Part shown: positions 14,539 through 23,013 of the stretch, piece after piece
Position numbering within the stretch: position 1 is the first letter of the stretch
Layout of the letters: each line of letters starts with the position of its first letter
From: CBDCFV01 sp963664625
GTDB taxonomy: Bacteria; Chloroflexota; Dehalococcoidia; Lucifugimonadales; UBA3495
Length of the DNA stretch: 64,000 bases
Reading direction: 5' to 3'
NCBI GenBank assembly: GCA_963664625.1
Contig: OY761541.1
Coordinates: forward strand, 1,178,001 to 1,242,000
The notes under the pieces: generated by a model
Databases searched by the model: none
The model's input: only the letters and a program-made list of their open reading frames with translations
Told to the model about the DNA's origin: nothing
Translations under genes and position numbers: made by a program

Positions 14539-14763
14539 CTAAAGGGCTGACAAAAACTCAGCGATAGATACTTTTGCATCCTTGAGTATTTTGTAGACGA
14601 GCCTCCTTTGCAGGTCTCGCGGGCCATGGTCCGGGACCGTTGCCCCTCTGCCGTCTGGATGCTTCAGGATGATATGACTACCGCGTTGTCGGTCAAACTG
14701 GAAACCCAGATTATACAAGCCACGCAGGACTTCCCTGGAACGAAGTGTCGGCGCCCGCCCCAC
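14539..14763 (-). CDS. hicA: HicA-type toxin (mRNA interferase)
   Basis: The 74-residue protein has the dsRBD-like HicA fold signature: VLRGLYNLGFQFDRQRGSH with the catalytic His in GSH, then IILKHPDGRGATVPDHG and a C-terminal helix. HicA toxins cleave mRNA and are blocked by HicB. It follows two HicB-like genes and precedes argG by about 20 bp, so it sits inside the arginine operon. Confidence 0.85.
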   Translation of the reverse strand: MGRAPTLRSREVLRGLYNLGFQFDRQRGSHIILKHPDGRGATVPDHGPRDLQRRLVYKILKDAKVSIAEFLSAL

Positions 14764-14769
14764 GGATTC

Positions 14770-14985
14770 CTACACCACAATGCGGTGTACGCCCACAAAC
14801 CGGTCGCTGACATCGGGACTGTTCTCTGTCATCTCCAGAGCCAAGCAAATGACCTCTCGCATATTATCCATGAGTTCATCGAGGGTCAGTCCCTGGCTGT
14901 AGCAGCCTTTTAGTTGAGGGACTTCTCCCACGTAGTACCCATCTTCGCCTTGCTCGACAACGACATAGAAGTCTCGCTTTTTCAC
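14770..14985 (-). CDS. hicB: HicB-like antitoxin, second of a tandem pair
   Basis: The 71-residue protein has the partially degraded RNase H fold of HicB: YVVVEQGEDGYYVGEVPQLKGC then YSQGLTLDELMDNMREVICL. It lacks the C-terminal DNA-binding helix seen in longer HicB proteins. It overlaps the preceding HicB-like gene by 4 bp (ATGA) and ends 6 bp before hicA, which makes it the more likely cognate antitoxin. Confidence 0.8.
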   Translation of the reverse strand: MKKRDFYVVVEQGEDGYYVGEVPQLKGCYSQGLTLDELMDNMREVICLALEMTENSPDVSDRFVGVHRIVV

Positions 14986-15206
14986 CGCTCCTCAACTTCA
15001 ACTTCCAGCTTGTACACGCCAATGAATCCGGAGTCCATGTCCAAGTCGTCATCTACCCGAGCAATTTCGATTGCCTTTTTCAGGTTGGCCATCAATTCAT
15101 CCAAATTCCGACCGCGGGCAGAACAAGCCCTCAACTGGGGCACTGTTCCGATAAACCCGCAGTCATCGTCCTTCTCTATTAGGACGTGATACTCACGCTC
15201 GCCCAT
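14982..15206 (-). CDS. HicB-like antitoxin, first of a tandem pair
   Basis: The 74-residue protein aligns with its neighbour along its length (YHVLIEKDDDCGFIGTVPQL, ACSARGRNLDELMANLKKAI), so the two probably arose by duplication. It is the first gene of a three-gene HicB-HicB-HicA cassette. Whether both neutralise HicA is not known. Confidence 0.75.
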   Translation of the reverse strand: MGEREYHVLIEKDDDCGFIGTVPQLRACSARGRNLDELMANLKKAIEIARVDDDLDMDSGFIGVYKLEVEVEER

Positions 15207-15249
15207 ATCACAATTCTCGCCGCCGCGCTGTGAACCTGGTGCTCCCGCC

Positions 15250-16440
15250 CTAAATCTTCCCCAGCGCGTCGCCCAACCGGCTGACGCCTTCGTCGATTTC
15301 CTCTCTGGTCACCGTCAGGGGCGGCATGAAGCGGACCGTGTGGGGCCGCGGGGCGTTGAGCAGAATGCCGGCCTCGTTGGCGTTGGTCAACACCTGTCCG
15401 GAAATGTCCTGGTCGAAGTCCATGGCCGCCAGCAGGCCCTTGCCCCTGACCTCGGACACGAAGGAGTACCGGCCTTTGAGTTCGTTCAACCGGCCCAGCA
15501 GGTATCCTTCCATCTCCTTAACGTGGCCCGGAATGTCATTGTCGATCAGGTAGCGGGTGCCGGCGTAGGCCGCAGCGGTGGTCAGCACGTTGCCGCCGAA
15601 GGTGGAGCCGTGGTCTCCGGGGACCAGGGCCTGGCAGTGTTCCTTCGACAGGAAGGCGCCGATGGGTACGCCGTAGCCCAAACCCTTGGCCAGCGTCATC
15701 ACGTCCGGCTCCACGCCGTACTCCTGGTAGCCGAACAGGCTGCCCAAGCGGCCCATGCCGGTCTGGACCTCGTCCAGGATCAGTAGTATGCCCTGGCTGT
15801 CGCACCACTCGCGGACTCTTTGCAGGTAGTCGTCGTCGGGAATTATGACCCCGGCCTCGCCTTGCACCGGCTCCACCATCACCGCCGCCGTGCGCTCGGA
15901 GGTGGCGTTCATAATACCTTCGACATCGTTGAAGTCAACGTGAACGAAACCGGGCAGAAGGGGAGCAAAATTTTCCTGGTAGTGGGGCTGCCCGGTGGCA
16001 GCCACCGTGGCCTGAGTGCGCCCGTGGAAGGAGTTAAAGGCCGTGATGACCTCGTAAGCGCCGTCGCGGTGCAGCTTGCCATAGCGGCGGGCCAGCTTCA
16101 ACGCCCCTTCGTTGGCCTCGGCCCCGCTGTTGCAAAAGAACACCAGGTCCAAGCAACTATTCTCTATAAGAGTTTCCGCCAGCCGTAGTTGAGGCACGGT
16201 GTAAAACTGGTTGGAGGTCTGGATGAGCGTCCCGGCCTGCTCGGAGATGGCCTCGGTGATTACCGGGTGGCTGTGGCCCAACTGGTTCACCGCCCATCCG
16301 GCGACGAAGTCCAAGTATTCCTTCCCGTCGGCATCCCAGACCCTGGTGCCCTCGCCCCGGACAATCACGACGGGCTGACGCCGCACCGTCTGGGCGTAGT
16401 ACTTGTTCTCAACTGCAATCCATTCCCTGCTGCTTGTCAT
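15250..16440 (-). CDS. argD: Acetylornithine aminotransferase
   Basis: ArgD converts N-acetylglutamate semialdehyde to N-acetylornithine with glutamate as donor. The 396-residue class III aminotransferase has FVAGWAVNQLGHSHP, FFCNSGAEANEGALKLARRY, ILDEVQTGMGRLGSLFGYQE and the PLP lysine in DVMTLAKGLGYGVPIGAF. The assignment over ornithine or GABA aminotransferases is supported by its place beside argB, argG and argJ. Its start overlaps the end of the UPF0182 gene by 4 bp (ATGA). Confidence 0.92.
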   Translation of the reverse strand: MTSSREWIAVENKYYAQTVRRQPVVIVRGEGTRVWDADGKEYLDFVAGWAVNQLGHSHPVITEAISEQAGTLIQTSNQFYTVPQLRLAETLIENSCLDLVFFCNSGAEANEGALKLARRYGKLHRDGAYEVITAFNSFHGRTQATVAATGQPHYQENFAPLLPGFVHVDFNDVEGIMNATSERTAAVMVEPVQGEAGVIIPDDDYLQRVREWCDSQGILLILDEVQTGMGRLGSLFGYQEYGVEPDVMTLAKGLGYGVPIGAFLSKEHCQALVPGDHGSTFGGNVLTTAAAYAGTRYLIDNDIPGHVKEMEGYLLGRLNELKGRYSFVSEVRGKGLLAAMDFDQDISGQVLTNANEAGILLNAPRPHTVRFMPPLTVTREEIDEGVSRLGDALGKI

Positions 16441-19193
16441 GGGTCTTTTCCTCCCAAATTTTCGCGTAGCCCTTTCAAGGCGTCCCTGAGTTCGTCTACG
16501 GCTTCATCAAGCCTGTCAATCGCATCTTCAACCGATTCCAAGTCCCGCGACATTGACACCGGCAAAGAGGCCGGTTGCCCTGCCGTCTCGTTCGGCGGCG
16601 CCTGACCGTCCACCAGCATGGCCAACCCTTCCTCTATGCTGTCGGCCATCACCACGTCGCTGCCATCAGCCAGGATAATCTTTTTCAACTCGGGAAAGGC
16701 CAGGCCCGCCGATTGCAGATACATGGGCTCCACGTAAAGTATGGTGTCGGCCATTGGTATCACCAGCAATTGGCCCCGGATAACTTGGGACCCGGCCCCT
16801 TGCCAAAGGGCGAACTGCTGCGAAATATGCTGGTCGTTTTCGATCCGGGCCTCAACCTGGCTGGGGCCGTCCACCTGCGGGTCACCAGGCAGCCGGAAGG
16901 CCATCAACTGGCCGTAGTTGGGGCTGTCGTTACGGGCGATGAGCCATCCCACCAAGTTCCTTTTCGTCCCTGCCGGGGTGAAGGGCACCATCAGGACGAA
17001 CTCGGCCTCTTTTTCGCCGGGCGTTTGCAGCATCAAGTATGAGGGGGTCACCACAACACCCCGTTTCCCGAACCGGGTCTCCAATGGAATCGCCCGTTGT
17101 TCCGCTTGGTTGAAGAACACCTGCGGGTCGGTGACGTGATACCTCAGATACACTTGGGCTTGGGCCGAAAACAGATCGCGGGGATAGCGTATGTGTTCTT
17201 TAAGGCCTGCGGGCATCTCGTCAAAGTCTCTGAACAGGTCCGGCAGGGCTTGCCGGTACATCATCAACAAAGGATCATCCGGCTGAATCGCGTATATGTA
17301 CATAGTGCCGTTGTAGGCGTCCACCGAGACCTTGACGCTGTTGCGGATGTAGTTGAAACCTCCTTTTACCGGCCTGTCACTCCCATCCGCCGCTGGACCG
17401 TTGTAAGGTGTCGAGTACGGATACCGGTCTGTGGTTGTATATGCGTCCTGAAGCCACCACAGTTTACCAGCTTGGTCCAGTACGGGGTAGGGGTCGCCAT
17501 CCAGTTTCAGGAACGGGGCCACGGCGTCGACCCTCGACTGTATGTCCCTTCGGTACTGTATCCGGCTGTCCTGACCTATCTGGTCGCTGAGCAGAATGTT
17601 CACGTCGACGAACTGCCAAGCGTAAGCTATCCGCCTGAGCATGGAACTGAGCAAAACTCCGCCGGTCCCGTTGTAATGCAAAGGCCCTGCGCCGGGACCC
17701 ACTTCCGGCAGTTGACTGTTCACGATGGCGAACTTTACCGGAGACTCCCCATAGTAGAGTTCCGGCTGTCTAACGGGGAACACGCCCCGTATAGGTATGT
17801 CCTGCAACAGGAACTCGGGACGGCCCTCGCCGTGGGTGAATCCTGTGGCCGGACTCATGGCTACGCCGTGGCCATGAGTGTATTGCAGCCGCTGGTTCAC
17901 CCAGTTCCGGGCGTCTGAAGGAAGATTCTCATGGTTCAACTCTCTCGCCGCCACCAGCACTTGGCGCAACTCGCCGTCTACCGGGTACCTGTCCCAGTCC
18001 ATGTTGAGGAAGTTGTAGTACAACTCCATAAACTGAAGCTGGTTGTAGGCGTCTTCCAACGGTTGCAGGTCCCATAGCCGGATGTTGTCCAGGGTTGCCC
18101 TGCTGTCCAGCACCGCTTGCGTTGTGATCTTGGGCGCCGATTCAAAGGTGAATTCCTGGAGACGGTCCAACTGGTAGGCCGCCCTGGTCGCTTCGATGTT
18201 GCGTTCGATGTAAATTCGCTCCCTTTCGAACTCGCTGGGGGCCACCTTGAACCGCTGAAACAGGGACGGGTAAGCTATGCCCGCCAGCAATACTGCGATA
18301 ACCCAAAGGCTGAACGCCCCGGCCATAAGCCTCACCCCGCCAGCGTAGTGGCTGACGGCGAACCCGACGGCCGCCAGTAACGCAATCCCGGTCAAAAGCC
18401 ACAGGGCCGGCATCCTGGCGTTGACGTCGGTGTAGGTGGCGCCGAAAACCACGCCCGAGTCGGAGAGCACCAGTTCATAGATGTCCAGGACGTGTCCGGC
18501 GGCTATTACCAGCATGAGGACGGTCCCCATACCAGCCACGTGTCTCAACATTCGCGGGGTCATTACGAAACCCACGCCCCGCAGTGCGTAGATAGCTATG
18601 TAAAGGCTCGACGTGAACACCACTACGGTGATAGCCAACCCCAGGAACCAGCCTTGGATGAAGCGGAACATCCCCAGCGTCACGACGTAGAAGGATACGT
18701 CCATCCCGTACTGTGGGTCCGCGATACCGAACGGAATCCTGTTGACGAACAACAGCACGGTGTCCCAGTTGTTCATCGCGATCACGCCGAAGATGAAGCT
18801 GGCAATCACCGCCGTAAGACCCGCCGCCGTGAACAGCAGCACCCACAGCAGCCTTTGCGTATCCACCGGTAAGGTGAGGGTCAACGGCCCTTGGGAGAAG
18901 CGCAGGGTCAGTGCGGTGCTGCCGGTGAAGGCCAACAGAGCGAGTTGGGCTCCCGCGAGGAACATCAAGGTCTTCAGCAGGATTACCCTGGTGAACACGG
19001 AAGCGAATCCCAAGTGCCGGAACCACAGCCAGTCGGTGTAGGCGCTCCGGGCCCACTCCAGGGCCAGGACGACGAGGATGACAAAGAAGGCCACCGTGCT
19101 TGCCCGCCACAGGCGCTGCGCGTTGGCAGACGATATGCCGGGGGGTTTAGCAGCCGGAGGCGGGTCGGCGTCGTTGGAGAGGTTGTAGCTCAT
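16437..19193 (-). CDS. UPF0182 family integral membrane protein
   Basis: The 918-residue protein has a membrane N-terminal third with about seven hydrophobic helices (residues 30-320), including segments such as AFFVILVVLALEWARSAYTD and WLLTGIALLAAVGFAVSHYA. A large extracytoplasmic region follows, with ERERIYIERNIEATRAAYQL and NYIRNSVKVSVDAYNGTMYI, both typical of the family. Function is unknown for UPF0182. It is embedded in the arginine run: argB ends 63 bp upstream and argD overlaps its stop by 4 bp, so its message is coupled to argD. The C-terminal tail is Ala/Asp/Glu-rich and likely coiled. Confidence 0.9.
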   Translation of the reverse strand: MSYNLSNDADPPPAAKPPGISSANAQRLWRASTVAFFVILVVLALEWARSAYTDWLWFRHLGFASVFTRVILLKTLMFLAGAQLALLAFTGSTALTLRFSQGPLTLTLPVDTQRLLWVLLFTAAGLTAVIASFIFGVIAMNNWDTVLLFVNRIPFGIADPQYGMDVSFYVVTLGMFRFIQGWFLGLAITVVVFTSSLYIAIYALRGVGFVMTPRMLRHVAGMGTVLMLVIAAGHVLDIYELVLSDSGVVFGATYTDVNARMPALWLLTGIALLAAVGFAVSHYAGGVRLMAGAFSLWVIAVLLAGIAYPSLFQRFKVAPSEFERERIYIERNIEATRAAYQLDRLQEFTFESAPKITTQAVLDSRATLDNIRLWDLQPLEDAYNQLQFMELYYNFLNMDWDRYPVDGELRQVLVAARELNHENLPSDARNWVNQRLQYTHGHGVAMSPATGFTHGEGRPEFLLQDIPIRGVFPVRQPELYYGESPVKFAIVNSQLPEVGPGAGPLHYNGTGGVLLSSMLRRIAYAWQFVDVNILLSDQIGQDSRIQYRRDIQSRVDAVAPFLKLDGDPYPVLDQAGKLWWLQDAYTTTDRYPYSTPYNGPAADGSDRPVKGGFNYIRNSVKVSVDAYNGTMYIYAIQPDDPLLMMYRQALPDLFRDFDEMPAGLKEHIRYPRDLFSAQAQVYLRYHVTDPQVFFNQAEQRAIPLETRFGKRGVVVTPSYLMLQTPGEKEAEFVLMVPFTPAGTKRNLVGWLIARNDSPNYGQLMAFRLPGDPQVDGPSQVEARIENDQHISQQFALWQGAGSQVIRGQLLVIPMADTILYVEPMYLQSAGLAFPELKKIILADGSDVVMADSIEEGLAMLVDGQAPPNETAGQPASLPVSMSRDLESVEDAIDRLDEAVDELRDALKGLRENLGGKDP

Positions 19194-19256
19194 GCCTGAA
19201 GCCGTCTACCGGTGCGCCGGGAAGGAGAAAAGACCCTTTGCCATGACCCGAACCCG

Positions 19257-20066
19257 CTATCGGGCTGAGGGAGGAGAGAATTGGCTGACGATGGTAGTGC
19301 CGGTGGACTGACCCTTCAAGCAGTCCAGCAGGGCCCCCGGTCTGCGCCCGTCTATAATGTCCGCCACCGGGGCCCGCTCTAAGGCCCGCAAGCAAGCCGA
19401 CAGCTTGGGGATCATACCACCCTTGACCACGCCCGAATGGAACAGAAGGTTGGCCCGCCGCTGGTCCAGCCGCCGGATAACCCGGCCATTGCCGTCCATG
19501 ACCCCTTCCACGTCGGTCAGGAACACCAGCCGGCTGGCCCCCATAGCGTGGGCTAATTCCCCGGCAACCGTGTCGCCGTTGATGTTCAACGGGCCTCCCG
19601 CGTGCTCGGACCCGTCCCGGCATTGCCTGGCCAGGGGCGCTACCATGGGGATGTAACCGCCGTGAAGCAGTGCCTCCAGGGGGCCGCTGTTCACCCGCTG
19701 TATCTCCCCCACGTAGCCCAGTTCCGGGTTGGCCACATAAGCCTCCAGAAGGTCGCCGTCGATGCCGCTGATTCCGATGGACCGGCCGCCCAGGTCCTGC
19801 ATCTGCGCCACCAATTCCTTGTTGATGAGGCCGGTCAGCACCGCGACGACGATTTCCAAGCTGGCGGCGTCGGTGACCCTTAGCCCGTTGACGAATCGGG
19901 GCGGGATTCCCTGCTTCTGCATCCACTGGGAGATAATGCTGCCCCCGCCGTGGACCACGACAACGTTGACCCCCTCCCGTTGCAGCGTCACCAAGTCTTT
20001 CAGAGTAGTGTCGTGACTACCCAGGGTGCTGCCGCCGATTTTTATTACTACCGGTGGGGTAGACAC
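19257..20066 (-). CDS. argB: Acetylglutamate kinase
   Basis: ArgB phosphorylates N-acetylglutamate, normally the second step of arginine synthesis. The 269-residue protein shows the amino-acid kinase fold: VIKIGGSTLG, VVVHGGGSIISQWMQKQGIP, NINGDTVAGELAHAMGA and LVFLTDVEGVMDGNGRVI, with the PKLSACLRALE helix near the end. The start is GTG 20066 with GGAGG five bases upstream. LysW-type lysine or arginine kinases resemble it, but argJ, argD and argG nearby favour arginine. Confidence 0.93.
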   Translation of the reverse strand: MSTPPVVIKIGGSTLGSHDTTLKDLVTLQREGVNVVVVHGGGSIISQWMQKQGIPPRFVNGLRVTDAASLEIVVAVLTGLINKELVAQMQDLGGRSIGISGIDGDLLEAYVANPELGYVGEIQRVNSGPLEALLHGGYIPMVAPLARQCRDGSEHAGGPLNINGDTVAGELAHAMGASRLVFLTDVEGVMDGNGRVIRRLDQRRANLLFHSGVVKGGMIPKLSACLRALERAPVADIIDGRRPGALLDCLKGQSTGTTIVSQFSPPSAR

Positions 20067-20094
20067 CTTGTCCTCCGAAATCTAAGACCCCTTG

Positions 20095-20120
20095 GATTAC
20101 CGTGTACACGGGAATGACGA
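20095..20120. repeat. Short dispersed palindrome (variant CCGTGTACACGG)
   Basis: The perfect 12-bp palindrome CCGTGTACACGG is followed by GAATGACG, the same tail seen in the other CCCGCCTTCGCGGG-type repeats at 58282 and elsewhere. It lies in the 220-bp gap between argB and argJ, where I see no gene. The rest of this gap has no clear promoter. Confidence 0.5.
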
Positions 20121-20287
20121 CTGCTGGTGTGCCAATCGCTCGAAATGCTATAGCACTGAAAGGCTTCCTTGATCATCAGGGTTACTGAAGGGCTTGTGGT
20201 CATAATGGAAGCGCACAGGAAACCCGCAATACCAACCTGGAAATGTACGGACCGTTGAGCGCCTGTTTTACTGCCGCCTGCCGATGT

Positions 20288-21505
20288 TTACGTGGTGTAA
20301 GCGCTGTTGATGATGACGTATTCCTCGGTCAGGTCGCATCCCCAAGCGGTGGCCTCACCGTCTCCTATGTTCATCTGCACCCGGAACGTCACCTCCGGCC
20401 CCCTCATCAATGCCACCACCGAGTCGCGGTGGAAGGGCACCGGCACGCCGGCCTGCATGATGCAGACCCCGTTGACAAACAGGTCTATCTTGCTCTCGTC
20501 GGCGGCCGCTCCGCTGCGCCCCACGGCCATCAGTATACGGCCCCAGTTGGGGTCGGACCCGTACACCGCCGACTTCACCAGGTTAGAAGAGGCGATAGTG
20601 CGGGCCGCTTTCCTGGCATCCTCGGTAGTGCGCGCTCCATCCACTTCCACAATGATGAGCTTCGTCGCGCCCTCTCCGTCCCGGGCCGTCTCCCGCGCCA
20701 GGTGCACGCAGGCCTCCAGCAGGGCCTGCTCGAAGACCTTCGCATCCTCGCTGCCCTCTGTAATGGGACTGTTCCCGGCCATGCCGTTGGCCAGCACCAC
20801 CAAGGTGTCGTTGGTGCTGGAGTCGCCGTCGACGGTCATCATGTTGAACGACCGGTCCGCCACCTCCCGCAGCGTTCGCTCCAGGAAACCCTGCTCTACG
20901 GCGGCGTCGGTGGTCACGAAAGACAGCATGGTGGCCATGTTGGGGTGAATCATGCCGGACCCCTTGGCCGCGCCGCCGATGTGCGCCCGCTTGCCGTCCA
21001 CCTCGAATGTCACGGCGACCTCTTTGGGCCTGGTATCGGTGGTCATCATGGCCCGCGCCATCAGGTTGCCGCCGTCGTCAGACAACTCTATCTGCTCGAT
21101 GCCGTCCCGAATCAGGGACATGGGAAGTTCTACGCCGATTACGCCGGTGCTGCACACCACCATGTCGCTCGGTTCAACGCCAAGCCGCTTGGCGGCCGCG
21201 ACCGCCATCTCCTTGGCATCCTTGTAGCCCTGGTCGCCGACGCAAGTGTTGGCGATGCCCGCGTTGACCACTATGCCCCGCATCGGTCCCTGTTCCAAGT
21301 GTTCCTTGGTCACCGACACGCAGAAGGACCTGATGGTGCTGGTGGTGTAAACGCCGGCGGCAGCGCAGGGCGCTTCCGACAGGAGCATCGCCAAATCAAG
21401 TTTGTCCTCGGAGAAGGTCTTCAACCCGGCGTAGGTCGCCCCCGCGCTGAATCCGCGGGGAGTGGTGACCGTTCCGCCCTCTATGTATTCGATCTCACCA
21501 GCCAT
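20288..21505 (-). CDS. argJ: Bifunctional glutamate N-acetyltransferase / ornithine acetyltransferase
   Basis: ArgJ recycles the acetyl group from N-acetylornithine to glutamate. The 405-residue precursor shows GGTVTTPRGFSAGATYAGLK at the start, CSTGVIGVELPMSLI, and the self-cleavage site KGSGMIHPNMATML, whose Thr becomes the nucleophile of the beta chain. WGRILMAVGRSGA and the C-terminal TEEYVIINSAYTT also match. The second of two adjacent ATGs (21505) is better placed behind GGAG than the first (21508). It is the farthest-upstream arg gene in the run and is divergent from the DUF1015 gene. Confidence 0.95.
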   Translation of the reverse strand: MAGEIEYIEGGTVTTPRGFSAGATYAGLKTFSEDKLDLAMLLSEAPCAAAGVYTTSTIRSFCVSVTKEHLEQGPMRGIVVNAGIANTCVGDQGYKDAKEMAVAAAKRLGVEPSDMVVCSTGVIGVELPMSLIRDGIEQIELSDDGGNLMARAMMTTDTRPKEVAVTFEVDGKRAHIGGAAKGSGMIHPNMATMLSFVTTDAAVEQGFLERTLREVADRSFNMMTVDGDSSTNDTLVVLANGMAGNSPITEGSEDAKVFEQALLEACVHLARETARDGEGATKLIIVEVDGARTTEDARKAARTIASSNLVKSAVYGSDPNWGRILMAVGRSGAAADESKIDLFVNGVCIMQAGVPVPFHRDSVVALMRGPEVTFRVQMNIGDGEATAWGCDLTEEYVIINSAYTT

Positions 21506-21513
21506 CATTGCTC

Positions 21514-21574
21514 CAGTGGTCAGTGGTTAGTATTCAGTGGTTAGTGTATAGTGGGAACTGGTCACTGGCAACTG
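21514..21574. repeat. Short imperfect direct repeats in the argJ/DUF1015 divergent gap
   Basis: Units of the type CAGTGGTTAGT recur three times, followed by GGAACTGGTCACTGGCAACTG. The repeats occupy the space where the promoters of argJ (minus) and the DUF1015 gene (plus) should lie. The plus-strand reading frame stays open through them, which explains why an upstream in-frame ATG at 21508 exists. Confidence 0.5.
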
Positions 21575-21588
21575 TCGATTGGTGGGTT

Positions 21589-22941
21589 ATGGTAGTTTTT
21601 CGTCCTTTCAGAGGCTGGAAATACAATCCGGATGTGGTCGGCGACCTGGCTGAGGTTGTCTGTCCTCCCTATGACCTGATAACGCCTGAACTGCAAGAGT
21701 CGTTGCGGCGGCGGAACCCCTATAACGTGGTGCACCTGGAGGCTGGAGAGGGGTTGGACTGGACACGCTTGTATGGGGCTGGCGGCGGAAACCTGTACCG
21801 GGACACCACCGCGCTGTTTGAGGACTGGCTGGGTAAACAGGTATTGAAACGGGACGGGGAACCGTGCTTCTACCTGCTCCGTCACGACTTTACCCTTGCC
21901 CTCGGTCCCCGCCTTCGCGGGGGAGACGGCGGGTTCGAGGACCAGCGCAGGTCTCGGATAGGCATCACCGGCTGCGTGGGCCTGGAGACTTACGACAGCC
22001 GCCAAGTGTTCGCCCACGAATACACCGAAGAACCCGCGGTGATGGACCGGGTGTCGCTGATGTCGGCCTGCAACACAAACTTCAGTCCCATCATGAGCTT
22101 GTACCGCGACTCCGACAGCATCCTTGCGCCCACGCTGCAAAGCATCATGGCCGGCCCGCCGGTAATTGACATCGAGTCGGACGAGGACCAGCGCCTGTCC
22201 CTTTGGATCGTCTCGGAACGGGACGCCATCGAACGCATCCAGGGCTTCTTCGACAACACACCCGTCTTCCTCGCCGACGGCCACCACCGGTACGAAGCGT
22301 CGTTGCGTTTTCAGGAACTACAGAGACAGGCCAGCCAAGGCAGTCTCCCCGCCGATGACGCCCGCAACTTCGTCATGATGACGTTGATCGAGTTCGATGA
22401 TCCGGGATTGATGGTGCTGCCCTACCACCGGGTGGTAAAAGGCATGGACGGTCCAGCCCTGGAGCGGTTCCACGAGCAACTCGGACAACTTTTCGACTCT
22501 CAGACCATCGAGTTATCCGGCAATAACGCCGCCGGAGAACTGGTGGAAGAGGTTGTACGCCGCAGCGAAACGGGCAGGGTGTTAGGGTTCATAGGCCCGG
22601 GCCCAGACGCCAGCCGCCTGCTTACATTGAAAGATGGCATCGACTGGAGAAGCTGGGGGCATCTGGCCACGTCCGAAGCGTGGATACTGGAGGAAAAGGT
22701 CCTGAAGCCGGCTTTGGGCAATGACCTGTCGCAACAAGTGAATTACGTCCACGACCATGAGGAGGCGTGGGAACAGGTGACGTCGGGGGAGTGCCAAGCG
22801 GCGTTCCTGGTACGCCCTTTCCCAATGGCCGAATTTGAAGAGGTGGTAAGCCAAGGGCAGCGGCTGCCCCGCAAGTCCACCTTCTTCTACCCCAAGTTGC
22901 CCACCGGGCTGGTCATAAACCAGTTGGACGGCGTGCTGTAG
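21589..22941 (+). CDS. DUF1015 domain protein
   Basis: The 450-residue protein matches the DUF1015 family over its length: FRPFRGWKYNPDVVGDLAEV, VCPPYDLITPELQESLRRRN, FLADGHHRYEASLRFQEL and FVMMTLIEFDDPGLMVLPYHR. The function is not established; some family members lie next to serine-biosynthesis genes. The start is taken as ATG 21589, where family similarity begins; the frame is open to 21508 through repeats. An insert at about residues 107-114 (GPRLRGGD) is encoded by a dispersed palindrome at 21907-21929. Confidence 0.85.
   Translation: MVVFRPFRGWKYNPDVVGDLAEVVCPPYDLITPELQESLRRRNPYNVVHLEAGEGLDWTRLYGAGGGNLYRDTTALFEDWLGKQVLKRDGEPCFYLLRHDFTLALGPRLRGGDGGFEDQRRSRIGITGCVGLETYDSRQVFAHEYTEEPAVMDRVSLMSACNTNFSPIMSLYRDSDSILAPTLQSIMAGPPVIDIESDEDQRLSLWIVSERDAIERIQGFFDNTPVFLADGHHRYEASLRFQELQRQASQGSLPADDARNFVMMTLIEFDDPGLMVLPYHRVVKGMDGPALERFHEQLGQLFDSQTIELSGNNAAGELVEEVVRRSETGRVLGFIGPGPDASRLLTLKDGIDWRSWGHLATSEAWILEEKVLKPALGNDLSQQVNYVHDHEEAWEQVTSGECQAAFLVRPFPMAEFEEVVSQGQRLPRKSTFFYPKLPTGLVINQLDGVL
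21907..21929. repeat. Dispersed palindrome inside the DUF1015 gene
   Basis: CCCCGCCTTCGCGGGG followed by GAGACGG lies within the coding sequence and adds a short Arg/Gly-rich loop in frame. It is one of six related palindromes in the window. Confidence 0.6.
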
Positions 22942-23013
22942 AGCAGGCGGCTAGGACGAATCGGCAAATGCTAACCCCAGCGGACCGGCACCCCGGGGTT
23001 GCGTCCCTGTCGG

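Noticed and set aside
20243..21544. A 433-codon plus-strand frame
   Set aside because: It lies entirely over argJ on the opposite strand and has the composition of an antisense shadow.
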